A stretch of 64,000 nt of DNA from Rhizobacter sp. (GCA_019635355.1 JAHBZQ010000001.1:1054001-1118000); one strand, 5' to 3'; shown: positions 9,194 through 18,965, numbered from the stretch's first letter. Notes: generated by a model not told the origin, from the letters alone. Program-made: numbers and translations.

Positions 9194-9207
9194 GGCGGAC
9201 GCCCGCC

Positions 9208-10110
9208 CTACTCGCTCTTCTTCTTGCCGGAGACCGATGCTCCACCCATCTCACCCCGCATCGCGCGGAAGAACTCGCTCGACGGGTCGACCACCATCAC
9301 GTCGGAACGGTTCTGGAAGCTTGCCCGATAGGCCTCGAGGCTGCGGTAGAACTTGGCAAACTGCGGGTCGCGGCCAAACGCCTCGGCGTAGATCGCCGAC
9401 GCCTTCGCATCGCCCTCACCCTTGATCGTCTGTGCATCGCGGTAGGCCTCGGCCAGGATCACTTCGCGCTGGCGCTCCGCGTCGGCACGGATCTTTTCCG
9501 CCTCGGCCGCGCCCGTGGAGCGCAGCTGGTTCGCCACGCGCTTGCGCTCCGACTCCATGCGGCCATAGACCGAGCCGGTGATGTTGGCGGAGAAGTCCAC
9601 GCGCTTGATGCGCACGTCGATGATCTCGATGCCGAAGCTCTTGGCTTCGTCGGCGAGGCGCGTTCGCACGCCCTGCATCACGTTGTCGCGGTCGGTGGAG
9701 AGCATGGCCTGCACCGTGCGCTTGGTGACTTCCTCGTTGAAGGCGCCTTGCACGATCGGGCTCAAGCGTGCCTCGACGTTGCGCATGTCGGTGCCGCTGT
9801 TGCGGATGAACTGGCGCGGCTCGGTCACGCGCCACTTGACGAGCCAGTCGATCACGAGGCTCTTCTTCTCGGCGGTGAAGATGGGGCGGGTCTCGGGGCT
9901 GTCGAGCGTCTGCACCCGGCGGTCAAGGAAGACGACGTTCTGCAGCGGAGGCGGCTGCTTGAACTTGAGTCCTGGCTCGGTGATGACTTCCTTGATCTCG
10001 CCCAGGGCATAGACGACGGCAAACTGCTTCTGGTCCACGATGAAGAGCGTGGAATACACCAGCATCAGCAGCACGATGAAGCCGATGGCGAAGGTTCCGA
10101 TTCGATTCAT
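9208..10110 (-). CDS. hflC: FtsH protease modulator HflC
   Basis: HflC is a membrane-anchored SPFH/prohibitin-domain protein that forms the periplasmic HflK-HflC cage around the FtsH protease. The ATG at 10110 gives 300 residues, with one N-terminal transmembrane helix (about 5-24: GTFAIGFIVLLMLVYSTLFI), the SPFH domain (about 25-200), and an Ala/Glu-rich coiled coil (AEAEKIRADAERQREVIL region). It follows hflK by 23 bp, as in almost all proteobacteria. The tail ends in a Lys/Ser-rich cytosol-like stretch. Confidence 0.96.
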   Translation of the reverse strand: MNRIGTFAIGFIVLLMLVYSTLFIVDQKQFAVVYALGEIKEVITEPGLKFKQPPPLQNVVFLDRRVQTLDSPETRPIFTAEKKSLVIDWLVKWRVTEPRQFIRNSGTDMRNVEARLSPIVQGAFNEEVTKRTVQAMLSTDRDNVMQGVRTRLADEAKSFGIEIIDVRIKRVDFSANITGSVYGRMESERKRVANQLRSTGAAEAEKIRADAERQREVILAEAYRDAQTIKGEGDAKASAIYAEAFGRDPQFAKFYRSLEAYRASFQNRSDVMVVDPSSEFFRAMRGEMGGASVSGKKKSE

Positions 10111-10133
10111 GGTCTTGTGCTTTCTGCCCTGAT

Positions 10134-11453
10134 TCAACGTGCGTCGCGGTCGCGGCTTCGCTGCCCGTCACGCAGGCGCGCGTCTGCCGCGCTGCCGGGT
10201 GCAGACGTCGACGACCCGGTGTCGGCCGGCGAGGTGGTGGCCGGCTGCGCCGACGAGGGCGCTGCGGATTGCTGGATCAGCTTGTCCAGCGGCAGGTACA
10301 GCAGGTTCGAGTTGTTGCGACCATCGACCATCACCTTGCTCACACCGGCATAGATGTCGCGCATGGTGTCGATGTAGATGCGGTCACGCGTGACGGAGGG
10401 AGCCTTCTGGTATTCGGACAACACGCGACTGAAACGCTGCGCGTCACCCTCGGCACGTGCAATCACGCGAGCCTTGTAGGCTTCGGCCTCTTCATGGAGG
10501 CGGGCCGCACTGCCGCGGGCCTTCGGGATCACGTCGTTGGCATACGCCTGGCCTTCGTTCTTAGCCTTTTCGCGGTCAGCGCCGGCACGGAAGGCGTCGT
10601 CGAAAGCGGCCTGCACCTGCTCGGGCGCCTGCACGCTGCCAACGTTGACGTTGACCACCAGGATGCCGGTATTGAGCCGGTCAAGCTGGGCCTGCAGCAG
10701 GGCCATCAGCTGCGACGAGATCTCGTCACGCTGCTCGTAGAGCACCTGGTCCATGTTGCTCTTGCCCACGATCTCGCGCACGGCCGACTCGGCAGCCTGG
10801 ATCACCGCCTCATCGGGCTTGGCGTTTTCGAACAGGTAGGCGCGTGCGTCCTTCAGCCGGTATTGCACGGTGAAACGGATGTCGACGATGTTCTCGTCTT
10901 TCGTGAGCATCGACGATTCGCGCAGGCCCGTGGCCTGCACCACGGCGCTGCGCCCCACTTCCACCGAGCGAAGCTGCGTGACGGCCACGACCTCGTTCGC
11001 CTGGAACGGGTACGGGAAGCGCCAATTGAAGCCGGCGTCCACCGTGTGGCTGTACTTGCCGAACGAGGTCACCACGGCCTGCTGGCCTTCTTGCACGATG
11101 AAGAAGCCGCTGGCGGCCCACACCAGCACCACGAGGCCCGCCACGAGGCTGATGCCGATGCCAGTGCCGCGCATGTCGGGCTGGAAGTTGGGGCCGCCGT
11201 TACCCGTGCCGTTCGAGCGCTGCTTGCCGCCGAAGAGGCCACTCAACTTGCGATTGAAATCGCGCCAGAGTTCATCGAGGTCGGGCGGCCCATCGCCTCG
11301 CCCGCCGTTGTTGAGCACCAGCTCGGGGCGGCGGCCGAATCGCCCACGCACCGTGTGCCACGCCCCGGTCAAGAGGGCACGGGCCGCAGCGGCCACCTCG
11401 CGCAGGTGCACGGGCTGGTCGCCGGAGAAAGAAGAAGTAGCGCTCATGGTCAT
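10134..11453 (-). CDS. hflK: FtsH protease modulator HflK
   Basis: HflK is the partner of HflC in the FtsH-regulating complex. The ATG at 11453 (or a second ATG at 11447) gives about 439 residues, with no clear ribosome site to choose between them. A Gly/Asn-rich N-terminal region (NNGGRGDGPPDLDELWRDF) is typical of HflK. A transmembrane helix at about 125-147 (GISLVAGLVVLVWAASGFFI) is followed by the SPFH domain and coiled coil, and a Ser/Ala/Thr-rich C-terminal tail. The gene starts 7 bp after the hflX stop, so hfq-hflX-hflK-hflC are probably cotranscribed. Confidence 0.96.
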   Translation of the reverse strand: MTMSATSSFSGDQPVHLREVAAAARALLTGAWHTVRGRFGRRPELVLNNGGRGDGPPDLDELWRDFNRKLSGLFGGKQRSNGTGNGGPNFQPDMRGTGIGISLVAGLVVLVWAASGFFIVQEGQQAVVTSFGKYSHTVDAGFNWRFPYPFQANEVVAVTQLRSVEVGRSAVVQATGLRESSMLTKDENIVDIRFTVQYRLKDARAYLFENAKPDEAVIQAAESAVREIVGKSNMDQVLYEQRDEISSQLMALLQAQLDRLNTGILVVNVNVGSVQAPEQVQAAFDDAFRAGADREKAKNEGQAYANDVIPKARGSAARLHEEAEAYKARVIARAEGDAQRFSRVLSEYQKAPSVTRDRIYIDTMRDIYAGVSKVMVDGRNNSNLLYLPLDKLIQQSAAPSSAQPATTSPADTGSSTSAPGSAADARLRDGQRSRDRDAR

Positions 11454-11460
11454 GACAGGT

Positions 11461-12714
11461 TCAGAGTTGTCGTCGGGTCGCTCTGGGGTTGTCTTCGGCC
11501 TCGGTCTCATGCCGGGGCTCGGGTTCGGTGGAATCTGACGCCGCCGCCTCGTGGAAGTTCAAGCCGGGGCGTCGGCCTTCCGTCACTGCGGCAGAGATCA
11601 GCCGCCGCAGCTCGGGCAGCCCGGTGCCGTTCAGCGCACTCACGAAAACGCGGGGGACCCGCACCCCGCCGTCACGCTCGATCACGTCGCTCAAGGCATG
11701 GGGCCGCTGCGATTCGGCAAGATTATCGAGTTTGTTGTAGACGAGGATCTGCGGAATGGTGTCTGCACCGATGTCCTGCAACACGCGCTGGACCTCGGTC
11801 ATCTGCTCGTCGAGCACCGGGCTCGCGGCATCGACCACGTGCAGCAGCAGGTCGGCATCGGCCGCTTCCTGCAACGTGGCCTCGAAGGCTTCGACGAGCT
11901 TGTGCGGCAGATCGCGGATGAAGCCGACCGTGTCCGACAGCGACGCAGTGGTGTCAATGTCTTCCAGGTAGAACTGGCGGGTCGTCGTGTCGAGGGTAGC
12001 GAACAGCTGGTCGGCGGCATAGGCACGCGCCTTCACCAGCGCGTTGAACAAGGTCGACTTGCCGGCGTTGGTGTAGCCGACGAGCGAAACGCGGAAGGTG
12101 CCGCTGCGCTCGCGCGAGCGCCGCTGGGTACCACGCTGGCGCTTTACCTTGACCAAGCGCTCCTTCACGGACTTGATGCGCTCGCCGATCATGCGGCGGT
12201 CAAGTTCGATCTGGGCTTCGCCGGGGCCGCCACGGGTGCCGATGCCACCCCGCTGGCGCTCCAGGTGGCTCCAGCGGCGCACAAGCCGCGTCGACAGGTA
12301 TTGCAACCGAGCCAGCTCGACCTGGAGCTTGCCTTCGTGACTCTGCGCCCGCGCGCCAAAGATCTCGAGGATCAGCATCGTGCGGTCGGCCACGGCCACG
12401 CCCAGGTGGCGCTCGAGGTTGCGCTGTTGCGCGGGCGACAAGGCCTGGTCGAACAGCACGGCCTCGGCCTTGTGCCCTTCGACGAGAGCCTTGATCTCGT
12501 CGGCCTTGCCCGAACCGACGAAGAGCGCCGGGTCCGGTGCCTTGCGCTTGGCGATCACCCGCGCGACCGGCACGTCACCCGCCGATTCGGCGAGCAAAGC
12601 CAGCTCGTCGAGCGTCTCGTCGAAATGGGAACGACCGCCAAGGTCGACACCCACCAGGATGGCGCGAGGGGAATCTCCCGCCGCCGAGGCGGCGGTTGGT
12701 GCCGCTGCTGTCAA
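11461..12714 (-). CDS. hflX: Ribosome-associated GTPase HflX
   Basis: HflX binds the 50S subunit and splits stalled ribosomes under stress. The protein has 417 residues, with an N-terminal HflX domain (VGVDLGGRSHFDETL, KRKAPDPALFVGSGK), a helical linker containing GGIGTRGGPGEAQIELDRR, and a G domain with P-loop GYTNAGKST, DTVGF switch II and the NKLD specificity motif. The predicted start is TTG at 12714, preceded by AGGCGG about 8-13 bases upstream, and no ATG lies in frame near it. The gap from hfq is 34 bp. The C-terminal tail is unusually acidic and ends about 25 residues past the family core. Confidence 0.95.
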   Translation of the reverse strand: MTAAAPTAASAAGDSPRAILVGVDLGGRSHFDETLDELALLAESAGDVPVARVIAKRKAPDPALFVGSGKADEIKALVEGHKAEAVLFDQALSPAQQRNLERHLGVAVADRTMLILEIFGARAQSHEGKLQVELARLQYLSTRLVRRWSHLERQRGGIGTRGGPGEAQIELDRRMIGERIKSVKERLVKVKRQRGTQRRSRERSGTFRVSLVGYTNAGKSTLFNALVKARAYAADQLFATLDTTTRQFYLEDIDTTASLSDTVGFIRDLPHKLVEAFEATLQEAADADLLLHVVDAASPVLDEQMTEVQRVLQDIGADTIPQILVYNKLDNLAESQRPHALSDVIERDGGVRVPRVFVSALNGTGLPELRRLISAAVTEGRRPGLNFHEAAASDSTEPEPRHETEAEDNPRATRRQL

Positions 12715-12748
12715 GGTGAGGTCCGCCTGGGCGGGCGCAGCCCGGAAC

Positions 12749-12991
12749 TCAGGTCTGCTCCGGAGCCTCTGCGGCGTGGAAGTTCACCGCTCGGCCTGGC
12801 ACAACGGTGGAGATCGCGTGCTTGTAGACCATCTGCGTCACGGTATTGCGCAACAGCACCACATACTGGTCGAAAGACTCGATATGGCCCTGGAGTTTGA
12901 TGCCGTTCACAAGGTAGATCGACACCGGAACGTGCTCCTTGCGAAGCAGGTTCAAAAACGGGTCTTGTAGAAGCTGCCCTTTGTTGCTCAC
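12749..12991 (-). CDS. hfq: RNA chaperone Hfq
   Basis: Hfq is the hexameric Sm-like protein that pairs small RNAs with mRNAs. The start is GTG at 12991 (protein MSNKGQLLQDPFLN...), supported by a GGAG eight bases upstream. A longer frame upstream is not expected. The 80 residues contain Sm1 (VPVSIYLVNGIKLQGHIESF) and Sm2 (Y-K-H-A-I-S-T-V-V-P), followed by a short C-tail ending PEQT. The hfq-hflX-hflK-hflC order is conserved, and der lies 84 bp upstream. Confidence 0.97.
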   Translation of the reverse strand: MSNKGQLLQDPFLNLLRKEHVPVSIYLVNGIKLQGHIESFDQYVVLLRNTVTQMVYKHAISTVVPGRAVNFHAAEAPEQT

Positions 12992-13075
12992 GATATGCTC
13001 CGTGATATGTAGAGTGGATGAGGCATTCACGTTAACACAGCCCTGCACCGCAGCGCCGCTTTAACGACAATGAGC

Positions 13076-14416
13076 CTAGTCTTTATCGGCGTAGGGGTTC
13101 TTGCCCGAGCGCATCTCGATGCGCAGCGGCGTGCCGACCAGCTTGAAATGATCGCGGAAGCGTTGTTCCAGGAAGCGCTTGTAGACGTCGGTCACGTGCT
13201 CGAGCGAGTTGCCGTGGATCACGATCACCGGCGGGCTCATCCCACCTTGGTGCGCGTAGCGCAGCTTCGGGCGGAAGCCCCCCGAGCGCTTGGGTGTCTG
13301 GAATTCCACCGCCTCATGCAGCAGGCGCGTCAACACCGGCGTGCTCATCTTGCGCGTGGCCGAGGCGTGGGCGTCGGCGATGGCCTGCCACAGCGGCCCG
13401 AGCCCCTGCCGCTTGAGCGCTGAAATGCGCAGCACTGGCGCGAATTTCAGGAAGGCCAAGCGCTGGGCGATCGAGCGCTCCAGGGTTTCGCGTTGATAGT
13501 CGTCGATGGCGTCCCATTTGTTCACGGCCAGCACCACGGCCCGGCCGCTTTCGAGGATGTAGCCGGCGATGTGGGCGTCTTGCTCGCTGACGCCCTGCGT
13601 GGCATCGAGCAGCAGCAGCACCACATCGGCACTGGCGATGGCCTGCAGCGTCTTGACCACTGAGAACTTCTCGATCGCCTCGAACACCTTGCCCTTGCGG
13701 CGCAGGCCAGCCGTATCGATCAACTCAAACTTCTGGCCGTGACGCTCGAAGGGGATGCGGATCGCATCGCGGGTCGTGCCAGGCATGTCGAAGGCAACGA
13801 GGCGCTCCTCGCCGAGCCAGGTGTTGATGAGGGTCGACTTGCCCACGTTGGGCCGGCCGGCCACGGCCAAGCGGATCGGCGCTTGTTCGCCGGCACCCTC
13901 TTCGTCGTCGTGATCTTCATCGAACGGGAAATCGGCGAGCACGGCATCGAGCAGGCTGCGAATGCCCTGGCCGTGCGCCGATGAGATCGGGTGCGGCTCG
14001 CCCATGCCCAACTCGTACAACTCGCCCAGCAGAGGCGAATCGCTCATGCCTTCGGCCTTGTTGGCGGCGAGGAAGACCTTCTTGTTCGCCGTGCGCAGGT
14101 AGCGCGCGATGTCGTGGTCTTGCGCCGACACCCCTGCCCTGAGGTCGACGACGAAGATCACCGCATCGGCTTCGGCCACGGCCTGGCGCGTCTGCTTGGC
14201 CATTTCCTTGACGATGCCGGTGGAACTGTCGGGCTCGAAGCCCCCGGTGTCGACGACGATGTATTCGCGGTCGGCCAGGCGGCCGTCACCGTAGTGCCGG
14301 TCGCGTGTCAGCCCGGAATAGTCGGCCACGATCGCGTCGCGGCTCTTGGTCATGCGGTTGAACAGGGTGGACTTGCCCACGTTCGGGCGGCCCACCACCG
14401 CAATCACTGGTTTCAT
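13076..14416 (-). CDS. der: Ribosome biogenesis GTPase Der (EngA)
   Basis: Der is an essential GTPase for 50S subunit maturation. The 446 residues hold two tandem G domains, each with the P-loop GRPNVGKST (about residues 8-16 and 186-194), DTGG and DTAG switch II motifs, and NKAE and NKWD specificity motifs. A KH-like domain (about 360-440, with the GNSLEHVTDVYKRFLEQRF region) ends the protein. The ATG at 14416 is 24 bp after the bamB stop. The bamB-der pairing is common in beta- and gammaproteobacteria. Confidence 0.98.
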   Translation of the reverse strand: MKPVIAVVGRPNVGKSTLFNRMTKSRDAIVADYSGLTRDRHYGDGRLADREYIVVDTGGFEPDSSTGIVKEMAKQTRQAVAEADAVIFVVDLRAGVSAQDHDIARYLRTANKKVFLAANKAEGMSDSPLLGELYELGMGEPHPISSAHGQGIRSLLDAVLADFPFDEDHDDEEGAGEQAPIRLAVAGRPNVGKSTLINTWLGEERLVAFDMPGTTRDAIRIPFERHGQKFELIDTAGLRRKGKVFEAIEKFSVVKTLQAIASADVVLLLLDATQGVSEQDAHIAGYILESGRAVVLAVNKWDAIDDYQRETLERSIAQRLAFLKFAPVLRISALKRQGLGPLWQAIADAHASATRKMSTPVLTRLLHEAVEFQTPKRSGGFRPKLRYAHQGGMSPPVIVIHGNSLEHVTDVYKRFLEQRFRDHFKLVGTPLRIEMRSGKNPYADKD

Positions 14417-14440
14417 GACGTCAGGATGCTCTGTGTTCGG

Positions 14441-15559
14441 TCACTCGGGACGGAAGGCATGCAGCCCGCCGTTGGTCGTGACCACCAGCAGCGTCAGGCC
14501 CGACGCGGCCGGCGTGCTTCGGATGGCGCTGCCGTCGGTGGGCAGCCGCAGCACGGCCTCGCCGGTGTCGCGCGCGAACCAGTGCACCATGCCCTTCACG
14601 TCTCCAACGACCACCGCCTTGCCGAGCACCACGGGGGCGCTCAGGCTGCGATAAAGCAGACTTTCGATGGTCCAAGCGGGGGTGCCATCGCTCGTCTTCC
14701 AGGCGTTCACGCGGTCGCTCGCGTCCACGCCGACCACCATCTGCTCGTCGGCGCCAACACCGACGATTCCGCCGGCATTGCGCGACCAGACCGTGCTGCC
14801 GCGCTCGGCGTTCACGCAGGCCACCGCGGCTTGATATGCACGCGCGCAGAACACGTCGCGCACCCGTGCGGCGGGGCCGACCACATCCGCCAGACGTTCG
14901 ACTTCGTTGGTGCCGCGTGGCGATGCCAGCGTCGCTTCCCATCGAGGGGCGCCGGCCAAGGGGTCGAGCCCGACCAGCTTGGCGCCCTGCCCGACCACCA
15001 GGGTGTCCCTGAACGGCATCAGCACGCTGGCGGCGGCGAGATTGAGAGCATCGCTCGGGCGTTGATAGGTCCAGAGCTTGCGGCCATCGAGCGCGTCGAA
15101 GGCATGCACCGAGCGATCGACCGCCACCACGAACACACGCTCACCCGCCACCAAGGGAGCCGTCACCACGCGGGACGGCAGCGGCTTGCGCCACGACACC
15201 TTGCCAGCCTGCAGCGTGACGAGCTGGTTGTTGCGCGTGACGACACTGGTGAAACGGCCGTCGCTGCCCACACCGGCGCTCAGCTTGTCGCCCACCTCGG
15301 CGCGCCAGACTTCCTTGCCGGTGTCGGCCTGCAAGGCGAGCACCAAGCCACTGTCGTCGGCGACGGTGAAGAGGCCCGCGTTCACGGACACGGCCAGCGG
15401 GAACGTCACCTTGCCGATGTCCTCGTTCCACACCTGCTTGCCCGAGACCTTCGCCTCCAGGGGTTGCAGCGGGGTCGGGTCGGGTCGGCCGGAACCGGCA
15501 CACCCCGCGAGAACTGCGCACAGGGCCCAGGCGCCGATGCGGCGCGACCACAAGGTCAT
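14441..15559 (-). CDS. bamB: Outer-membrane assembly lipoprotein BamB
   Basis: BamB is a periplasm-facing lipoprotein of the BAM complex that inserts beta-barrel proteins. The 372 residues begin with a lipoprotein signal ending L-A-G-C (Cys at about 19). The remainder reads as an eight-bladed propeller of PQQ-like repeats (repeated G-x-x-V-W / L-W-x-x-x blades such as GKEVWRAEVGDKLS and GRKLWTYQRPSD). Its ATG overlaps the stop of the preceding gene by 4 bp, so the two are translationally coupled. bamD lies at 26.4 kb. Confidence 0.95.
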   Translation of the reverse strand: MTLWSRRIGAWALCAVLAGCAGSGRPDPTPLQPLEAKVSGKQVWNEDIGKVTFPLAVSVNAGLFTVADDSGLVLALQADTGKEVWRAEVGDKLSAGVGSDGRFTSVVTRNNQLVTLQAGKVSWRKPLPSRVVTAPLVAGERVFVVAVDRSVHAFDALDGRKLWTYQRPSDALNLAAASVLMPFRDTLVVGQGAKLVGLDPLAGAPRWEATLASPRGTNEVERLADVVGPAARVRDVFCARAYQAAVACVNAERGSTVWSRNAGGIVGVGADEQMVVGVDASDRVNAWKTSDGTPAWTIESLLYRSLSAPVVLGKAVVVGDVKGMVHWFARDTGEAVLRLPTDGSAIRSTPAASGLTLLVVTTNGGLHAFRPE

Positions 15560-16239
15560 TTGCCGGCTCCGGAGAAGGCAGCGGCCTTCGACGTTTCGGC
15601 CGGTGCCGCGCCCAGGGCGGCCAGCTTGGCTTCGACGATGCGGCGGTACTCCACCGTCTCCTCAATGGCCTTCCAGGCCTGCAGGTAGGCAGCCTTGGCG
15701 TCATCCTTCTTGCCCTGGGCCAGCAACACGTCGCCACGACGGTCGGCGACCAGGCCGGCAAATTCCTTGCCTGTGGCGCCGTCGAGCTGCTTCAGCGCTT
15801 CGTCGTACTTCTTCTCGTCGAGCAGCAAGCCGGCCAGGCGCAGGCGGGCCACGGTCCGGTATTCGTCTTCGCTTGCGTTTTCGGCGGCCCAGCCGAGCGT
15901 GGCACGCGCCGCTTCGCCCTGCCCCTTCTCATGCTGCAGCTTGGCGGTGAGCAAGGCGCTCTGTTGCGCGTAGCCGGTGCGGCCGAAGCGCTCCTTCATG
16001 TCGCCGAAGACACGCACGGTCTTCTCGACATCCCCCGCCTGCACGGACTTCTCGAGCTCTTCGAACAGCACGCCGGCCTTGACCGACTGATCGCGCTGCC
16101 AGTTGCTCCAACCCATCCAGGCCGCGTATCCGCCGAGCGCCAGGATCAGCACCCAGGTGATGAGGTTGCCGTACTGCTTCCAGAAGGCTTTCAGCTGGTC
16201 GAGCTGCTCTTGTTCTTCGAGGTCGAGATGCGTGGCCAT
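15556..16239 (-). CDS. yfgM: YfgM-type single-pass membrane TPR protein
   Basis: This 227-residue protein has a cytoplasmic start (MATHLDLEEQEQLDQLKAFW), one transmembrane helix (about 25-43, LITWVLILALGGYAAWMGW) and a periplasmic TPR-like region (about 60-205). YfgM binds SecYEG and the PpiD chaperone in E. coli and helps hand over exported proteins. It lies between hisS and bamB as in E. coli, with a 32-bp gap from hisS and a 4-bp overlap with bamB. The Ala/Lys-rich tail ends SGAGK. Confidence 0.9.
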   Translation of the reverse strand: MATHLDLEEQEQLDQLKAFWKQYGNLITWVLILALGGYAAWMGWSNWQRDQSVKAGVLFEELEKSVQAGDVEKTVRVFGDMKERFGRTGYAQQSALLTAKLQHEKGQGEAARATLGWAAENASEDEYRTVARLRLAGLLLDEKKYDEALKQLDGATGKEFAGLVADRRGDVLLAQGKKDDAKAAYLQAWKAIEETVEYRRIVEAKLAALGAAPAETSKAAAFSGAGK

Positions 16240-16271
16240 GAGGGGATACGTTTCTGCAAAAGAGTCGGGGA

Positions 16272-17594
16272 TTATGCGGCCAGCAGTTCGGCGGCCCAGG
16301 TGGCGGCGTCGTCAAGGCGCAGGCCGCGCTGCGGCACGGCCGCATCGCGCAAGGATTTGAGCGACACCTCGCCGCGGGCGACTTCGTCGTCGCCGAAGAT
16401 GAGGGCAAAGCGGGCGCCGCTCGCGTCAGCCCGCTTGAACTGGCTCTTCATGCTGCCGCCCCCGGCGTGCATGAGCACCGAGACGCCGGCACTGCGCAGG
16501 GCCTCGATCACGAGCATCGCCCGCGCCACGGTCGCCTCGCTCGGGATCACGGCGTAAGCGACGGGTGCGCTGCTGGGCACCGGCACCGCCAGCTCCTGCA
16601 ACAGCAGCAGCAGTCGCTCGATGCCGAGGCCGAAACCCACGGCCGGGGCCGGTTTGCCACCCAGCTGTTCGATCAACCCGTCGTAGCGGCCACCACCGCA
16701 CACCGTGCCCTGCGAGCCCAGGTGGTCGGTGACCCACTCGAAGACGGTCAGGTTGTAGTAGTCCATGCCCCGCACCAGGCGGGTGTTGACGCGGTATTCG
16801 AGGCCGGCTGCGTCGAGCACCTTACGCACGGCATTGAAGTGCGCGAGTGAGGCGTCGCCGAGGAAATCCATCAGCTTGGGCGCCGCTTCGACCACCGCCT
16901 GCATGGCCGGGTTCTTGGTGTCGAGGATGCGCAGCGGGTTGCTGTGCAGGCGGCGCTTGCCGTCGTCATCGAGCTTGTCGGCGTGCTGCTCGAAGTGGCG
17001 GATCAGCGCCTCGCGGTGAGCCTTGCGTTCGTCAGGCTGGCCGAGGCTGTTGATCTCGAGCCGCACATGCTGGCCGACGACCAGGCCCAGTTCGCGCCAG
17101 AGGCTGCGCACCATCAGGATCATCTCGGCATCCACATCCGGCCCGGCGAACCCAAGGGCCTCGACGTCGAGCTGGTTGAACTGCCGATAGCGCCCCTTCT
17201 GCGGCCGCTCGTGGCGGAACATCGGGCCCATGGTCCAGATGCGCAGCGGCCCGTTGTAGAGCGCGTTGTGCTCCACCATCGCCCGCACGATGCCAGCCGT
17301 GGCCTCGGGGCGCAGCGTGAGCTTGTCGCCGTTCATCGAATCGGTGAAGGAATACATCTCCTTCTCGACGATGTCGGTCACCTCACCCAGGCCGCGCACG
17401 AAGAGCGCGGTGGGCTCGACGATGGGCGTCAGCAGGTACTGGTAGCCGTAGTTGTGCAGCACACGGCGCACCGTGGTCTCGAACCAGGCCCAGATGGCGG
17501 AATCCGGCAGCTTCTCGGTGCGCGGCACCGACGGCGGCAGGATGTCGTTCATGCCCTTCACGGCCTGCAGGGCGGCGTTCTTTTTGTCAGCCAT
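16272..17594 (-). CDS. hisS: Histidyl-tRNA synthetase
   Basis: HisS charges tRNA-His. The protein is a class II synthetase of 440 residues. Motif 1 lies around the PIVEPTALFVRGLGE strand, motif 2 is in FRHERPQKGRYRQFNQLDVE, the histidine-specific GMDYYNLTVFEW follows, and motif 3 is VGFGLGIERLLLLL. The C-terminal anticodon-binding domain has the conserved KSQFKRAD. The ATG at 17594 is 72 bp after the ispG stop. Unlike HisZ it retains the full catalytic core. Confidence 0.97.
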   Translation of the reverse strand: MADKKNAALQAVKGMNDILPPSVPRTEKLPDSAIWAWFETTVRRVLHNYGYQYLLTPIVEPTALFVRGLGEVTDIVEKEMYSFTDSMNGDKLTLRPEATAGIVRAMVEHNALYNGPLRIWTMGPMFRHERPQKGRYRQFNQLDVEALGFAGPDVDAEMILMVRSLWRELGLVVGQHVRLEINSLGQPDERKAHREALIRHFEQHADKLDDDGKRRLHSNPLRILDTKNPAMQAVVEAAPKLMDFLGDASLAHFNAVRKVLDAAGLEYRVNTRLVRGMDYYNLTVFEWVTDHLGSQGTVCGGGRYDGLIEQLGGKPAPAVGFGLGIERLLLLLQELAVPVPSSAPVAYAVIPSEATVARAMLVIEALRSAGVSVLMHAGGGSMKSQFKRADASGARFALIFGDDEVARGEVSLKSLRDAAVPQRGLRLDDAATWAAELLAA

Positions 17595-17666
17595 CTCTAA
17601 CGAAAGATGAGGGAAATGGGGGCCGTCGCGTGCGACGGCGTCGTTCGCCGGGAGCGCGCGGCCCGG

Positions 17667-18965
17667 TCAGGCCGGCGCGGTCGAATGCTGGGCAGTCGCG
17701 CTGCCGTAGCGCTTCTCGATGTAGTTCTCGACCAGCGCCTGGAATTCTTCGGCGATGCGTTCGCCACGCAGCGTGAGCGCCTTCTCGCCGTCGATGAACA
17801 CCGGCGCGGCCGGCGCCTCGCCGGTGCCGGGCAGGCTGATGCCGATGTCGGCATGCTTGCTTTCGCCCGGGCCGTTGACGATGCAACCCATCACCGCGAC
17901 CTTCATCTTCTCGACGCCCGGATACCGCGCACGCCACACCGGCATCTGCAGGCGCAGGTAGTCGTCGATCTGCTTGGCGAGTTCCTGGAAGGTGGTGCTG
18001 GTGGTACGGCCACAACCGGGGCAGGCGGTCACGCTGGGATTGAACGAGCGCAGGCCGAGCGCCTGCAGGATCTCGAGCGCCACCACCACTTCCTGCGTGC
18101 GCGCCTCGCCCGGCTGCGGAGTGAGCGAGACACGGATGGTGTCGCCGATGCCCTCTTGCAGGAGCAGCGACAGAGCGGCCGTGGAGGCCACCGTGCCCTT
18201 GGTGCCCATGCCGGCCTCGGTGAGGCCGAGGTGCAGCGGGTAGTCGCAACGCTTGGCGAGCGCGCGGTACACGCTCACGAGGTCTTGCACGCCCGACATC
18301 TTGCACGACAGCACGATCTGCTCAGCCCTGAGGCCCACCTCTTCCGCCCGGCGAGCCGACTCGATCGCCGACGTGATGATGGCGCGGTACATGATCTGCT
18401 GCGGCTCGAAGGGCTCGGCGAGCTTGGCGTTCTCGTCCATCATCTGCGCGAGCAGCTCCTGGTCGAGGCTGCCCCAGTTGACGCCGATGCGCACGACCTT
18501 GTCGTACTTGGCCGCCACTTCGACCATCTGGGCGAACTGCTTGTCGCGCTTGTCGCCCTTGCCCACGTTGCCCGGGTTGATGCGGTACTTGGACAAGGCC
18601 TCGGCACACGCCGGATATTCCGTGAGCAGGCGATGGCCGTTGTAGTGGAAGTCGCCCACCAGCGGCACGTCGATGCCCATGCGGTCGAGCTGGTCGCGGA
18701 TGTGCGGCACGGCCGCGGCAGCTTCCGGCGTGTTGACCGTGATGCGCACGAGCTCGGAGCCGGCCACCGCCAGCTCCTTGACCTGGATCGCCGTCTCGAT
18801 CGCATCGACCGTGTCGGTGTTGGTCATCGACTGCACCCGCACGGGTGCGTCGCCCCCGATCGTGACCAGGCGCGAACCCCAGCGCACCTGCGCCTGCAGA
18901 TTGCGCCGCACGACGGGAGCAGCCGGTTCGATGAAATCGTCAAGGGCAGGACGGGCCTGGGTCAT
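17667..18965 (-). CDS. ispG: 4-hydroxy-3-methylbut-2-enyl diphosphate synthase (flavodoxin/ferredoxin)
   Basis: IspG is the [4Fe-4S] enzyme of the MEP isoprenoid pathway that reduces MEcPP to HMBPP. The ATG at 18965 follows AGGTGATG, and the protein has 432 residues. The TIM-barrel N-terminal part has VQSMTNTDT. The cluster ligands are the two Cys of CPGCGRT and the Cys of MGCIVNGPGE. The ~60-residue insertion of the proteobacterial long form is present. It starts 4 bp after the rodZ stop, the conserved rodZ-ispG-hisS order. Confidence 0.97.
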   Translation of the reverse strand: MTQARPALDDFIEPAAPVVRRNLQAQVRWGSRLVTIGGDAPVRVQSMTNTDTVDAIETAIQVKELAVAGSELVRITVNTPEAAAAVPHIRDQLDRMGIDVPLVGDFHYNGHRLLTEYPACAEALSKYRINPGNVGKGDKRDKQFAQMVEVAAKYDKVVRIGVNWGSLDQELLAQMMDENAKLAEPFEPQQIMYRAIITSAIESARRAEEVGLRAEQIVLSCKMSGVQDLVSVYRALAKRCDYPLHLGLTEAGMGTKGTVASTAALSLLLQEGIGDTIRVSLTPQPGEARTQEVVVALEILQALGLRSFNPSVTACPGCGRTTSTTFQELAKQIDDYLRLQMPVWRARYPGVEKMKVAVMGCIVNGPGESKHADIGISLPGTGEAPAAPVFIDGEKALTLRGERIAEEFQALVENYIEKRYGSATAQHSTAPA